Both the position numbers and the translations under genes were made by a program. Positions 1 through 10,960 of a stretch of DNA of 64,000 bases are shown piece after piece. Source of the stretch: Anadara kagoshimensis (taxonomy: Eukaryota; Mollusca; Bivalvia; Arcoida; Arcidae); contig CM037870.1 of the NCBI GenBank assembly GCA_021292105.1, forward strand, positions 64,416,083 to 64,480,082, written 5' to 3'. Below the pieces are notes generated by a model that was not told the origin of the DNA, did not search any database, and saw nothing but the letters and a program-made list of their open reading frames with translations. Within the stretch, counting starts at the first letter, position 1. Every line of letters starts with the position of its first letter.

Positions 1-91
1 AAAGTATTAAGGTAGAGATGCAGCCACCGTGTAGAAGAAATGCACACATATTGTGTCATTGAAACCCCCAACAACTCCTACACACACTTAC

Positions 92-201
92 CTTTATTTT
101 CTTCAAGTATGTTGTGTAAGGCTGCTGGAGTTGATGACCACAATTAGCACATCCCATTCCTAATCCAAATCCTGCACCAAAAACTGCTGGCCAGGGTCTT
201 T
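92..201 (-). CDS. MICOS10: MIC10 coding exon 3 (second membrane segment)
   Basis: The acceptor is TTTAG at 203-202 and the donor is GTAAGT from 91 downward. The exon encodes KRPWPAVFGAGFGLGMGCAN and then a short matrix- or intermembrane-side tail ending LKKIK. The ladder of glycines at every second residue is the oligomerisation motif known for MIC10. Bases 1-60 contain no AG acceptor on the minus strand, so the final exon lies outside the window. Confidence 0.88.
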
Positions 202-3200
202 CTAAATAAATATATATTGAATATCTATATTATATGATCAATATTATCTATATAATCTATGTAGTTAATAACATACTTCCTTACCCTTTTTTGAGACTAA
301 GAGTAAGTCTGGGTAAATTTTGATACTAAGTTTTACAAAATCATCACTTTCATGACCATGATGTTGAGATGCCATTTTTAAACAAATGTACAACCCTAGA
401 TCCCCATCTTGTGCTCTTGAGCAGTATTAAAACATTGCCCTTCACTCAAACTGAACTGAAGAAACTTGGTATTTCACTATATACACAGACTAGAAAACAG
501 TTTCAACTCCAATTTCTGGAAATTACCAGATTTTTTTAAATCGTTAGTTTAAACAGACAATCATATGGTCATAATTCTAGCTTCAAAATTGTACAACTTT
601 TGCCATAACTGTAAGGGTAGACAAATTAGTAATAAGCATCTATTACATAAATATACTTATAGTTAGTGATGTCCGATTGGACAAAAATTAACAATCCATA
701 ATCGGAGAGAGATAATTAATTAATTAATAATTTGAATTACAGTGACGTTTTTATAATTTATAATTGTCCATCAGTAACAAATAAAGTTGACAATATCATT
801 AATATAATATTATAAGTAACTTTATTTGTGTTTTAGAGCTAGGTGTTCTTTCTAACTTTGTTCGTGCTTAGTGATGATCAAAATGCTTAAAACAAATCAG
901 TATTGAATTGTAAATTTCATGGATTAATCTTAACATGAGTATGGTGCAAGTGTTTCTGATCTACTATGGCAACCTTTACAGGGGTAGTGCAGATAAATAC
1001 AGGGGTCTCTATCACTCTTATGTAAATGTGGCTGGGGCTCATTAAGGCATTTAAAATCGTTAAAAAGAAAATTGATAGAAAACTTAACTAGAACAACCTT
1101 TCCCATATGACCTTTGTTCAAGGTCATACACACCTTTGGCCCATGAAGATTATTAATGTGAAGTTTGACAGTTGTCAAAAGTGATTATAAGATAGGGCCC
1201 AGACACGATTTTACACAGACAGACATGGTGATTCCTATATACCCACTCAAACTAATTTGCAGGGGTAGTGAAGTGGTATAAAAATTGTGTTTTTAAAACT
1301 GAAATTTTAACATTGTGAAAATTGGCAAAGTGGTTGTGAAAATATCATTATTCATAAGATTTTAAATTGTGAATGCGGTAGAATATCAGCCCCAAAAACA
1401 ACCCAGCAATAGCCCTGAAATATCTCAGACCACTCAGTTCATTATACCGGCATGGCATGACTGGTGTTGAACTAATCAGTAGATGTCTATAACATGGATG
1501 ATGAAAAAAAATCTTGGTTGGCATCCTTTACTTTGGCAACCTTTACAGCGCTAGTTGACTTAAGTTAAATATTTCAGATCACTAGTTTCATTATATTGAT
1601 AGTGATATTGATAGTTATATTGACAGTAGATGCCTATTGCACAGAAAAAGTTAACCATTCTTATTTGTGGTCCACCAAAGTCAAACCCATAGTGGTGAAA
1701 CGCCATTCATTTCAACTACTTGGTCGTAGAGATCCCAGGCCCCAGTTTCACAATCATTCCTTAACTAAGCTTTACCTTATTAAACTTAAATCCGACAGAA
1801 TTTAAAATCATAGTAATTTTGTTAATTTTTAAGATATTCTGGAATTTAACGATCACTTCTAGCTTAAAACAATTGTATTTAGTATTGTCAAATATGTGCA
1901 TTCGTAGTAAAAAAAAAAGTAACCAAATTTGCTAAATATTGGTTAATAAATGATTGTGAAACTCCATGGGCCATAATTATTAAGGAGATTATACTCACTC
2001 TTAAAGAATAGTACTGAAGTCACTATACCAAGACCAACACCCCAACCTGAAATACAATATTTGAATCATAATAATATTGTTCATTCTAGAAGGGGTCCTT
2101 GTACTGTTGCCCCCTCAACCCCCCAAAAAACAGACACCATAAGTACTGTCAGTGGATAACTTGGCCCAACTTTTTTTATATCAGTTGAGTGTTGAGAGAA
2201 TATTGTTATTCACCATTTATTTTGTCTCAAAGCCAGGCTTGGGGCCTTGGTGGCCAAGTGGGATAAAACTTGAACTGACAGATAACAAGGCCACTCACTG
2301 CAAATCTTATTCAGGCAAATCTAAGTGTGAAAAAGGAGAAAGTTTGTCAGTTTGCTTGCTGAAAGGGAAGTGGTTTTCTCCAGGTACTCCTGTTTCCTCA
2401 ATCATCCAAGAAATGATATCTCCATGAAGTGAGAGCCATTTATATTATTCTTTTTATATGTCTCTCTAGATTTATTGCCAAACCCTTTATATCGCCAAAA
2501 TCTGAATGAAGTGGCAATTAACTGAGGTTTTACTGTATATGTGGTAGTGTAAATTACAAACTGAAGCACTAATCTTTTTTTCAAAATGGACCCAACAAGT
2601 AACATTAATGATGTTTAACCAACTTTTTGAAAATACTTTTTTGCCCAATTCCACTTAAAATATTTCTGTTTTTGCAGTATGTACTACCATCTATTTGTTT
2701 GTTACAGGCAGTGATGAAGCTCAGCTGCCTTAGTTGCGGACAAAGCTAACAGTTTTAAACTTCAGAAAAGTTAAAACAATAATAAATAGTTAAAATGTGT
2801 AAAATTTAGGGACCCAGACTCATATTTAGGAGCTTTGGACTACTAGGCCCCTGTTTATCTTAACTCCTGATAGGGTAGTCTGGTGAAGTATGATTATGAA
2901 GCTGAATATCTGCTAGATTATTACATCAGAGTAATGGTAAAAGGGGGATAACTCCTGTCACTCAGTTAATGTCTCATCAATAAACAGAATAGACACTGCA
3001 GGCAGCCAGTTGAAGACATGTAAAATCTGGGTTTTTTTCCAGAAAACACTGAAGAATGACATTTGGGCTACTTACTAGTATCAATTTTACAGCCTGATTT
3101 TAGACACTGTCAATAAAATCATTAATCTGTTTTATTTCTTCAAATCCAGGCAAACATGACGAGTATAAATTTTGAAATAAAGAAGATTTGGAACCAGATT

Positions 3201-6200
3201 CATGCTTAAAATCTTAACAAAGAAGATCATCATCTTCAATCTTATTGGAGGTGTTCATTTATTTTATATTGAATTCATTTCAATACACATTTATGTGATT
3301 GATAAGTCTACCCATGTGGAAAACAGAAAAAATAACTTCATTAATTGTGACCAGTGTGACAATTCTATAATTTGCAGGTTTCCACAAATAATTGAAATTT
3401 AAAATTATTAGAAGGCAAATTTCCAACAAGTGTGGTATGCAAGTCTACAACATGAGTTATGGATCAAGTTATATTAAATTGTTCTGCTCCACTGATTTCT
3501 ATGGACACTGGCACTTGGTTTTCAATACCGGTGTAATTTCATTGACATTTTTCCACACTTTTATCTGAATGCTTGGAGCTAATGAACTGATTTTTGGTAT
3601 GCAAGTCTACCACAATGACTTACAGATCAAGTTTTACTGATTTTTATGGAAATAACAGTCCAAAATGTCACAGAAGTAACTGGAGAACTCTAGGCCCAAT
3701 ATGTAGGCAATACTGTAGGAATCACTCTGTTTGTGACAGCGAAATATTTTTATATCCAAAAAAAAATCAAATAAAATTGATTAAAGATTGATATTTTTCA
3801 CTTACTTGTACTTAGTCATAACAGGAAATCTTTATGCGCATCTGTGACTGTCATAAAGTATGTTTTTAGAAAGGAAAATATTGGCGTTATGGGGATTTTA
3901 CATGGCAAAAATGGCGAAGTTTACACCGGAAGTGATGTTCTTGGTGATGTTTTATGTCATATGCCCAGCAGAATCTGCCATTTGCCTGGTTTACAACATG
4001 TTTTACCCCCATACCGTCAACGTTTTACAATGTGCAGATATATTCTGGGCTAATCGCAGATGCGCATACAGATTTCCTGTTACGACTAGGTACAAGTAAG
4101 TGAAAAATATCAATCTTTATTCAAATTTATTTGATTTTCTATGGATATGCAGTGTTCCAGATAGAGCGCTTAATTGCGTAATTACGCAAATCTTTTGGAC
4201 AAAAATGCATTAAATTAAAAATCCATGCATCTTGGAATGCAAAACTAAAAGCTTGTTAAGAATTAGAATGTGACTTTGTGCGTATTCATGATAAACCATC
4301 TTGATGGCAAGACAACTCAAATTATATATAGTCAGCCAATGATATTGATATACATAATAGTAGTTTAAGGTTTATAAAACTGTAAAAGGGAGATATTTAT
4401 TTACAAATCTCCTGTACTTCTGTAATGCACAGGGTACATAGCAAAGCACATCAAAATGAACACGCCGACTCATTCCGTTTATGGTAAATAAAAACTAATT
4501 CTCAATGTGAACTGCAAAATTTAAGAAAATAAACATCATTTATCTATGTTGAAGTTTGTGAATCAAACTTATAGAAGCAGCCGCGATAAAATTGACATTC
4601 CGTAATTTTCAAGAGTGTAATATTTGCGATTTTCTTTCAATTTGTGAAATTAGCAAATATTTTCCATCACACAAAAAGTACCAGTTTAAAATGAATTAGA
4701 GAAGTGCTCTAATGATTTATCCTTGCAAAACAAGTCAAATAAAATAAAAATTAACAAGATATAACATATTTGAAACTAAACATAATTCTAATTTAAAAAA
4801 AATATTGATGATTTTCAGTATTGATTTAACCATATTAAGCATTACTACAAAAACATGTGCTTCATGAAGAATTACATCTCAAAAATTATCTGGAGCACTG
4901 ATATGAAGAGTATTTCACTGTCACAAACAATGTGGTTCCTACAGTAGGTATGTAACTTGCTCACTATTGTTCTTGTGTATTCCCTTAGGATGGTTTATTT
5001 GAATGTTGTTTTAGCTAGATCTAGGTTGCTTCAGTATCTTTCACCTGGAATTCTGGAAGTCTGTTAGCTGCTACTTCTATTACAGTAGGTCATTTTATTT
5101 TCAGACCCAATTAAAACTCAAAAAGGTCTTGAACTTAAGTTCCAGAATGAGTCCAGTGGAAGCATGTAGCTCAGTTGGTAGAGCGTCGGACTCTTAGATC
5201 CAAGGGTCGCGGGTTCGAATCCCGTCGGGGGCATGTTGTGACCTTAAGCAAGTTACTTCATTTCACATTGCTGCTGACTTATCCGGCGTCAGGATAATGG
5301 ACCGGTGAGGCTGCAACCTCTGCAATTGTCGTCTCGGTGAGCTAGCACCTAAAAAGTCGCCCTGAGTGCGCACTAGTACAAAGCAGACAAAACGCACAAT
5401 ACACACTGCCAGTCATGGTCACATCGGTGTAGGCTAGTGTGATCTGGCTGACAGTTATTAAATGCGCACACACAAAATGGCAGAATCATCAGCGATTGAT
5501 GGCGGCAGCAAACTGGTAGAAGTAGAATACAGTACCAGCACTCGCCTTCTGTCCATTCACTAGAAGGGGGTTTTACCGGAATAATTGCGAAATTCCGGAA
5601 TAGTAAGACACTTTCCGTAATCTTTGCGAAAATCCGGAATGTTTAGATCAATTCCGGAATTTTTAGACCAAATCCGAAATAATCGGACAAAATCCGGAAT
5701 AATTGGTCAAAATCCGGAATAATAAGAATATTTTTACGGTAAAATTTTACGGATTCTAAAAATTCCGGCAAGTGTCTGATTATTACGGTAACTTGTTTGA
5801 TTATTCCGGTAAAAGACTGATTATTACGGTAAAAATCTAATTATTCCGGCAAATGTCCAATTATTACGGTAAAAATTTTTAAAAAAATTATTATTTTTCA
5901 GAAAATTTCCCGTAATAATTAGACATTTGCCGGAATAATTAGACTTTTTCCGTAATAATCGGTCATTTTCCGGAATAATCAGACACTTACCGTAATTTTT
6001 AGATTACGGAAAACTTACCGTAACAAAAAAGTCCAATTATTCCGGATTTTGCCTGATTATTCCGGATTTTGCCTGATTATTCCGGATTTTACCGGTTTAT
6101 TCCGGACTTTACCTGATTATTCCGGATCAATTTGGTTTATTCCGGATTTGGTCTGATTATTCCGGATTTTCGCAATTATTCCGGTAAAACCCCCTTCTAG

Positions 6201-6630
6201 TGATTGTAGAGACGGTCCAACACTAGAACAAACTACCAGCCTCGTGTGTGCAAAAAACAGAGCTGTACCACAACTGTTGAACTAGTGGCACTATCTCCCG
6301 TGTATAAAAGCCAGTAATTGTATCTTTACATAACGAATACAGTAGATATTTTCTTTCTTTTAAGTGCCACAATGAACCAAATACATAAATAACGGTCTAT
6401 ACGAGTAGGCCTACTATCTACCCGTCTACCGGCGAGTCTGGTAAATCTTGAATCGGAACAGGGTCAATGAGTGTTTCAACCACGGGGAACCCGTGTCAGC
6501 AACATACGATTTTATTTATTATGTGATTTTAGACATATTTTATCTACCTACATAATTTTAGCAGCGTGTCTGACAAGCATTTATCCCATTTCTGTCCAAG
6601 GACATCTTCCGACCTCACGTTGTCTGCCAT
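92..6630 (-). CDS. MICOS10: MICOS complex subunit MIC10, 3 exons, 3' end off window
   Basis: MIC10 is a small hairpin protein of the mitochondrial inner membrane that oligomerises to bend membrane at crista junctions. Reading the minus strand, exons 6630-6552, 2046-1999 and 201-92 join in frame (phases 1, 1, 0) and give 79 codons. Family MIC10 proteins are about 78 residues, so only a short last exon left of position 1 is missing. Visible hallmarks are LGQKWDKCLSD near the N-terminus, a first membrane segment with GVGLG followed by FFKKRPWP, and a second with the glycine ladder GAGFGLGMG followed by CANC. The start at 6630 has an A at -3 and a G at +4 (AACAATGG). Introns of 4.5 and 1.8 kb make up more than 95 percent of the locus and are full of repeats. 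The gene is divergent from TARDBP, which starts 6 kb away. The assignment rests on the match of both glycine motifs, the spacing and the length; it is from family knowledge, not a search. Confidence 0.9.
202..1998 (-). other. MIC10 intron 2
   Basis: AT-rich intron. Near 664 a short stretch starting TAGTGATGTCCGATT resembles the terminus of the hAT-type MITE at 56135 and may be a solo end. Apart from the MITE at 1738-1972 I see nothing else that can be named. Confidence 0.7.
1738..1972. mobile_element. Short MITE with GTTTCACAATCATT inverted termini
   Basis: The left end reads GGCCCCAGTTTCACAATCAT. The right end is its imperfect inverse (ATGATTGTGAAACT, then GGGCC). The element is about 235 bp, AT-rich inside, and has no coding capacity. 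No clear target-site duplication was found, so the superfamily is open. It lies within MIC10 intron 2, 26 bp from exon 2. Confidence 0.65.
1999..2046 (-). CDS. MICOS10: MIC10 coding exon 2 (48-nt microexon, first membrane segment)
   Basis: A 48-nt exon lies between TTTCAG (acceptor) and GTGAGT (donor). It encodes WGVGLGIVTSVLFFK, which is transmembrane segment 1 with its glycine motif. The phase is 1 on both sides, so skipping it would keep the frame but remove the first membrane helix. A MITE ends only 26 bp beyond its donor. Confidence 0.88.
2238..2440 (+). mobile_element. tRNA-derived SINE remnant
   Basis: A box-A-like TGGCCAAGTGG sits near 2249. Further along is 'ttctccaggtactcctgttt', which resembles a segment of the SINE remnant near 29250. 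Box B is not recognisable. This is a diverged SINE fragment in MIC10 intron 1. Confidence 0.45.
3431..3760. repeat. Two-copy diverged tandem duplication (about 165 bp)
   Basis: The phrase GGTATGCAAGTCTAC followed by TGATTTYTATGGA occurs at 3432 and again at 3596, with similar sequence between. It is a degenerate tandem pair in MIC10 intron 1. Confidence 0.5.
3752..4147. mobile_element. MITE with about 95-bp imperfect inverted repeats
   Basis: Left arm about 3752-3846 and right arm about 4057-4147 are inverse copies that share AAAGATTGATATTTTTCACT and TAACAGGAAATCT. A unique core of about 210 bp lies between them. Two small overlapping plus-strand ORFs inside (3844-4099) are not conserved proteins. 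I found no certain target duplication. Confidence 0.65.
5162..5470 (+). mobile_element. tRNA-Lys-headed SINE with a CORE-like segment
   Basis: Positions 5162-5233 look like a tRNA: box A TAGCTCAGTTGG at 5167, a CTCTTAG loop giving anticodon CTT (Lys), and box B GGGTTCGAATCCC at 5211. The acceptor strands do not pair (5' AGCATG against 3' CGGGGGC), so this is a SINE head and not a working tRNA. It is followed by TGACCTTAAGCAAGTTACTT, which resembles the start of the core of CORE-SINEs such as MIR. The 3' end is uncertain. The CACTA foldback lies about 90 bp downstream. Confidence 0.65.
5558..6202. mobile_element. CACTA-type foldback element made of CCGGAATAAT repeats
   Basis: The termini are CACTAGAAGGGGGTTTTACC and its exact inverse. 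The element is flanked by the 3-bp direct repeat ATT, which matches the CACTA/EnSpm superfamily (CACTA termini, 3-bp duplications). The whole 645 bp is a palindrome built from units of roughly 17-21 bp around CCGGAATAAT in the left half and ATTATTCCGG in the right half. No transposase is present. It lies in MIC10 intron 1, 350 bp from exon 1. Confidence 0.75.
6552..6630 (-). CDS. MICOS10: MIC10 coding exon 1
   Basis: This exon encodes residues 1-26, beginning MADNVRSEDVLGQKWDKC. The KWDKCLSD stretch corresponds to the conserved KWDRCLAD of vertebrate MIC10. It ends in phase 1 at 6552 before a GTAGGT donor, and the split codon becomes Cys. It is too short for ordinary ORF calling, and a 64-residue minus-strand ORF over the same bases is in another frame. 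Confidence 0.88.
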
Positions 6631-6739
6631 TGTTCTTGATGTTGTATTTGTAAATTCTTCCAATGTCTAGAGAACCGCAAATACATAATACATGATTACT
6701 GTCAGGCATAGCTGAATCCACAACGTCATAACTCAGCAT

Positions 6740-8085
6740 GACATGACCGAGAAAGTGATCTAACCAACAGGACACATGTGTTCTTTAATCAACAGGACAG
6801 AGAAGTCACGACGTCCATATAAACATGATATGGGATGCACACTGATCAACATGGCTGAAAGCCATGACTTGGTATGTACACTGATCAACAAGGCATAGAG
6901 GTCATGGCTTGGTATGTACACTGATCAACAAGACATAGAGGTCACGGATTGGTATGTACACTGATCAACAAGGCATAGAAGCCATGACTTGGTATGTACA
7001 CTGATCAACAATTAAGACATAGAAGCCATGACTTGGTATGTACACTGATCAACAAGACATAGAAGCCATGACTTGGTATGTACACTCATCAACAAGACAT
7101 GCATAGAGGTCATGACTTGGTATGTAAACTGATTAACAAGACATAGAAGCCATGACTTGGTATGTACACTATCAACAAGACATAGAGACCATGGCTTGGT
7201 ATGTACACCGACTAACAAGACATGAATAGAGGTCATGGCTTGGTATGTACACTGATCAATAAGACATAGAGGTCATGGCTTGGTATGTACACTGATCAAC
7301 AAGACATAGAGGTCATGACTTGGTATGTACACTGATCAACAAGACATAGAGGTCATGGCTTGGTATGTACACTGATCAACAAGACATAGAGACCATGGCT
7401 TGGTACGTACACTGATCAACAAGACATAGAGGTCATGACTTGGTATGTACACTGATCAACAAGACATAGAGACCATGGATTGGTATGTACACTGATCAAC
7501 AAGACATAGAGGTCATGGTTTGGTTTGTACACTGATCAACAAGACATAGAGGTCATGACTTGGTATGTACACTGATCAACAAGACATAGAGGTCATGACT
7601 CGGTATGTACACTGATCAACAAGACATAGAGGTCATGACTTGGTATGTACACTGATCAACAAGACATAGAGGTCATGGTTTGGTATGTACACTGATCAAC
7701 AAGACATAGAGGTCATGACTTGGTATATACACTAATCAACAAGACATAGAAGCCATGACTTGGTATGTACACTGATCAACAAGACATAGAGGTCATGACT
7801 TGGTATGTACACTGATCAACAAGACATAAATGTCATGGTTTGGTTTGTACACTGATCAACAAGACATAGAGGTCATGACTTGGTATGTACACTGATCAAC
7901 AAGACATAGAGACCATGGCTTGGTATGTACACTGATCAACAAGACATAGAGGTCATGGCTTGGTATGTACACCGACCAACAAGAGAGAGAAGCCATGACT
8001 TGGTATGCCCACTCACATGGCTCAACGTGAGAGAGAAATCTGGTCTCAAAGGGATGTCCACTGATCAACGCGACAGAGTTGGCTG
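6740..8085. repeat. 40-bp minisatellite, about 30 copies
   Basis: The unit contains GGTATGTACACTGATCAACA and then AGACATAGAGGTCATG. Between about 7241 and 7960 the period is exactly 40 bp and copies are nearly identical. Copies toward 6740 and beyond 7980 are degenerate. Minus- and plus-strand ORFs over this region are unit read-through. The array begins about 110 bp upstream of the MIC10 start and so may abut its promoter. Confidence 0.9.
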
Positions 8086-8405
8086 GTTAGTTAAATGCGG
8101 TTTTATGTCCCAATCAAGAATATATTTCAATAATATCGAGATGGGAAGAGTGGAAAAACTTTGACCTTTGCAGTGCGCTCACGGCAATGTACAGGAAGGC
8201 CTAGGATTTTTTTCACGTTCCATGCCTTTCGTGACACGGGGTACTTCCGAAAGACTTTTATTTCTAAATGCCGAGTGCTTGACGAAAGAACAGTCACTAA
8301 CTATTTTCAAGTCTTGGTTGGACCCCTCCGGGGTTTGAACCTACGACCTCCCACATACGAAGCGAACATTCTACCAACTGAGCTACCATACGTAGCGGCT
8401 CAACA
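8085..8405 (-). mobile_element. tRNA-derived SINE inserted in the minisatellite
   Basis: On the minus strand the head reads GGTAGCTCAGTTGGTAGAA (box A) and then GGTTCAAACCCC (box B) at about 8400-8325. The 3' part (8230-8085) resembles the element at 9240-9540. Minisatellite units occur on both sides, so the SINE landed inside the array. Confidence 0.7.
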
Positions 8406-9200
8406 TGACAGAGAAGCTACGGTTTGGTTTATACATTGATCAACATTACTTAGAAGATATGACTTGGGATGTCTATTGATCATAATGACATAGAGTTACG
8501 ACTTCCATTGGATATTCATTAGTCCAAACGACAAACAAGCAATGACTTGGGATGTTCACTGTTCAACATGACAACGAATTCACGACTACCATGGGATGTT
8601 CACTAGTCAGCATGACAAACAAGCAATCACTTGGGATGTTCATTGTTCAACATGACAACGAAGTTACGACTTCCATGGGATGTTTTCTAGTTAACATGAC
8701 AGACAAGCTATGGATTTGAATGTTCACTGTTCACCATGACATCGAAGTCACGACTTCCATGGGATGTTCACTAGTTAGCATGGCAGACAAGCTATGATTT
8801 GGGATGTTCAGTGTTCAACATGACAACGAAATAACGACTACCATGGATGTTCACTTGTCAGCATAACAGACAAGCTATGACTTAGAATGTTCACTGTTCA
8901 ACATTACAACGAAGTCACTACTTCCGTGGGGTGTCCACTGATCCACATGGTACAAGTGTCACTATTTCCGTGGGTTTCATTGAGCAACATGATAGAGAAA
9001 CCAAAACTAAGGATATCCACTGATATGCGTGTGACAAGCCACAATTTGAATTGGAATGTCCACTGACCAACATGACTAAAAAGGTCAGACATTGCATTTC
9101 CATCATTGATCAACAAGACAGAGAATGTATGATTTAAGATACCCACCTATCAATTGGGCAGGAAGGTCACGATTTGGGATTACTGCTGGTTGACAAGACA
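8405..9200. repeat. Degenerate continuation of the 40-bp minisatellite
   Basis: Repeats of the type GGGATGTTCACTGTTCAACA plus TGACAACGAAGTCACGACT recur about every 40-60 bp. They are diverged from, but clearly related to, the 6740-8085 array (shared GATCAACA and CATGAC parts). Confidence 0.7.
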
Positions 9201-9239
9201 AATAAAATAAAATAAATATAGAAAAGAAAACAACGAGCT

Positions 9240-9540
9240 GAGTTGGGTAATGTTGTTTAACGTCCCATTCAAGGTCAAGAATATTTCACTTATATCGAGA
9301 CGTTGCCAGCTATAGGCGAAAGTGCAGATATTTTGCCTTTGCTTTGTGCTGATGGCATTTTACAACAGAATTCTTTAGCGTGCAAAGCCTATCGTGACAC
9401 AGGACCTCGTATTTTAAGTGCCCATCCGAAAATGCTTGGCGAAATAACAGTTACTATACCATGTGTATACACTTTCAAAACTTGGGTGAGACCCGGTCGG
9501 GTGTGTGTAAAATGCGCTAATTTTGTTGATGAATGAATTT
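9240..9540 (-). mobile_element. Second reverse-oriented SINE, head degraded
   Basis: Contains TTTCACTTATATCGAGACGT and CGTGACACAGGACCTCGTAT, segments I recall as typical of molluscan SINE bodies. A weak GACCGGGTCTCACCC on the minus strand near 9495 is the only trace of a tRNA-like head. Confidence 0.5.
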
Positions 9541-9920
9541 AAATTAGCGACAGCATAAAAGTGAAAGCGTGATCAACCCGAAAAAACATTGTCGAAGTGT
9601 TTGCAGAAACTGCGGGGATCTGAATGTTGTTATTTGGCAAGGAAACTTAATGCACATATACATCTTCCGTAGGCTACATTTTATTTTCAAATCCATGCGC
9701 TATCATACAAAACTAAGGTCAACTTACCGTCGAAGCGAGCGTTTTCAACTGGAAGCGTGATCAACATAAGTCACGTGATTGTCCCCCGTGAAAATATAAT
9801 TCACACGCCCTTGTAGAGGCAACAGTGTCCATTTTTTCATCTACAGTCATACTATTATAATGTTTTACTTTTACATCTAAGACTGTTGGGTATTTCATAT
9901 CCTCTTTATTATATCCTCTG
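9541..9920. other. Intergenic, nothing recognised
   Basis: No exon, repeat unit or RNA gene could be supported here. Short ORFs on both strands are random in composition. Confidence 0.5.
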
Positions 9921-10227
9921 CAGGGGCGTAGCCAGGCGTACGTTTGTACGCAAAAACGTCCACATCGTTTTCGCAAAAAAAAAAAAAAAACGAGAGAGAG
10001 AGAATATAATATATTTCTTATACCAAACCGTTGGTCTAGTCGTCTTCAGGTTTAAGAATGAACCAGTCCTCAAAAGAGCGACAAAAACTACCACAGCATA
10101 GCATAAAATTATAAGAAAAATTCTGATAAATAGCGCCCTGAAGGGCCGAAAATTTGAATCAGGGCGGCCCCCAAACCCCCTGCCCTCTTTAGGCGTCCAC
10201 TTCGTAAACACCCCAGCTACGCCCCTG
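9921..10227. mobile_element. hAT-like MITE with CAGGGGCGTAGC termini
   Basis: It starts CAGGGGCGTAGCCAGG and ends with the imperfect inverse CCAGCTACGCCCCTG. The inner parts pair as well (GGCGTACGTTTGTACGC against GCGTCCACTTCGTAAAC). It has an internal poly-A tract at about 9975 and a short GA run. CTCTGC occurs on both sides but is not a clean 8-bp duplication. CAGGGG termini are typical of hAT elements. Confidence 0.65.
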
Positions 10228-10445
10228 CTCTGCAGACGAAGTTTACGGGGGTATATAGGATTCACCATGTCTGTCCGTCCGTCCTAATATCGTGTCCGCA
10301 CCATAACTTCCATGTCTATGGATGGATTTTGATCGAACTTGACACAAATGTAAACCAACATGAGACAATGTGTCGCATACCAAATTTATGTGCATAAGTC
10401 AAAGGTCAAGGTCAGGATGTCAATGTTGGGGGCAGGGGGTTTTTT
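10228..10445 (+). repeat. Dispersed repeat fragment (GTCCGTCCGTCC / AAGGTCAAGGTCA)
   Basis: Contains CTGTCCGTCCGTCCT and TCAAAGGTCAAGGTCAGGA. Both themes recur in the large element family described below, so this is probably a remnant of such a repeat. Confidence 0.4.
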
Positions 10446-10449
10446 TGGC

Positions 10450-10960
10450 TCTCAAGAGACAGTTCTTGTTTTCTTCATTATTACCACTTTGCCAGATTGC
10501 TGGGAAATATAAGGAAATTTATTGTTGGGTAAGAAGAAGTGTAAGAACATGCGTAGATTTCAGCCCATTTTGTGATGAAATGTTGGCATCAAGGTTACAT
10601 GTATCTGCCACATCCTGTATCAGTCTACCGCCAGAACCAGTTATAGCTCTTGCATTACTGTATCAGACTAAACCAGTTCATCATACTAAAATAAGGAAAC
10701 CACAGTATATAAACATGTCACGCCAAGACATTAGGGAGCTTAAATTTTGTGTTTTCCCTTGCAACCTGAAGAGATGTTGATCTTTTAATCAGAATGCTGG
10801 TGACTAATTCACAAATAAGCAAGGAAGTGAGAGTGTAAGAAAGTTTGACTGACAAATTAGATAACAAACTAAGTAGTGTAGAACTGGGTTCTTCAGCTTC
10901 AAGAGCCGATATAACAATTTCTACGCCCTCTTTCATCTTCCACTTATTGTCCTGTATATG
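10450..10960 (-). other. Coding-like sequence, interrupted, unidentified
   Basis: On the minus strand, one frame from about 10960 down to 10450 reads like decayed protein with several stops. Its longest open part is 72 codons (10936-10718), containing SALEAEEPSSTLLSLLSNLS. The plus strand has a 136-codon ORF over the same region, with unremarkable composition. I do not recognise a family; it could be the remnant of an element or a retrocopy. Confidence 0.2.

Noticed and set aside
5162..5233. Functional tRNA-Lys gene
   Set aside because: The acceptor strands do not pair and the anticodon stem has mismatches; the sequence continues into a SINE body.
7012..8068. Small ORFs of repetitive HTKSWLLCLVDQ-type protein
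   Set aside because: Translations of the 40-bp minisatellite, with no conserved protein.
8161..8439. 92-codon plus-strand ORF
   Set aside because: It lies wholly within a reverse-oriented SINE and adjoining minisatellite.
10370..10780. 136-codon plus-strand ORF
   Set aside because: It starts within a dispersed repeat fragment, and the opposite strand reads more like decayed coding sequence; there is no family match.
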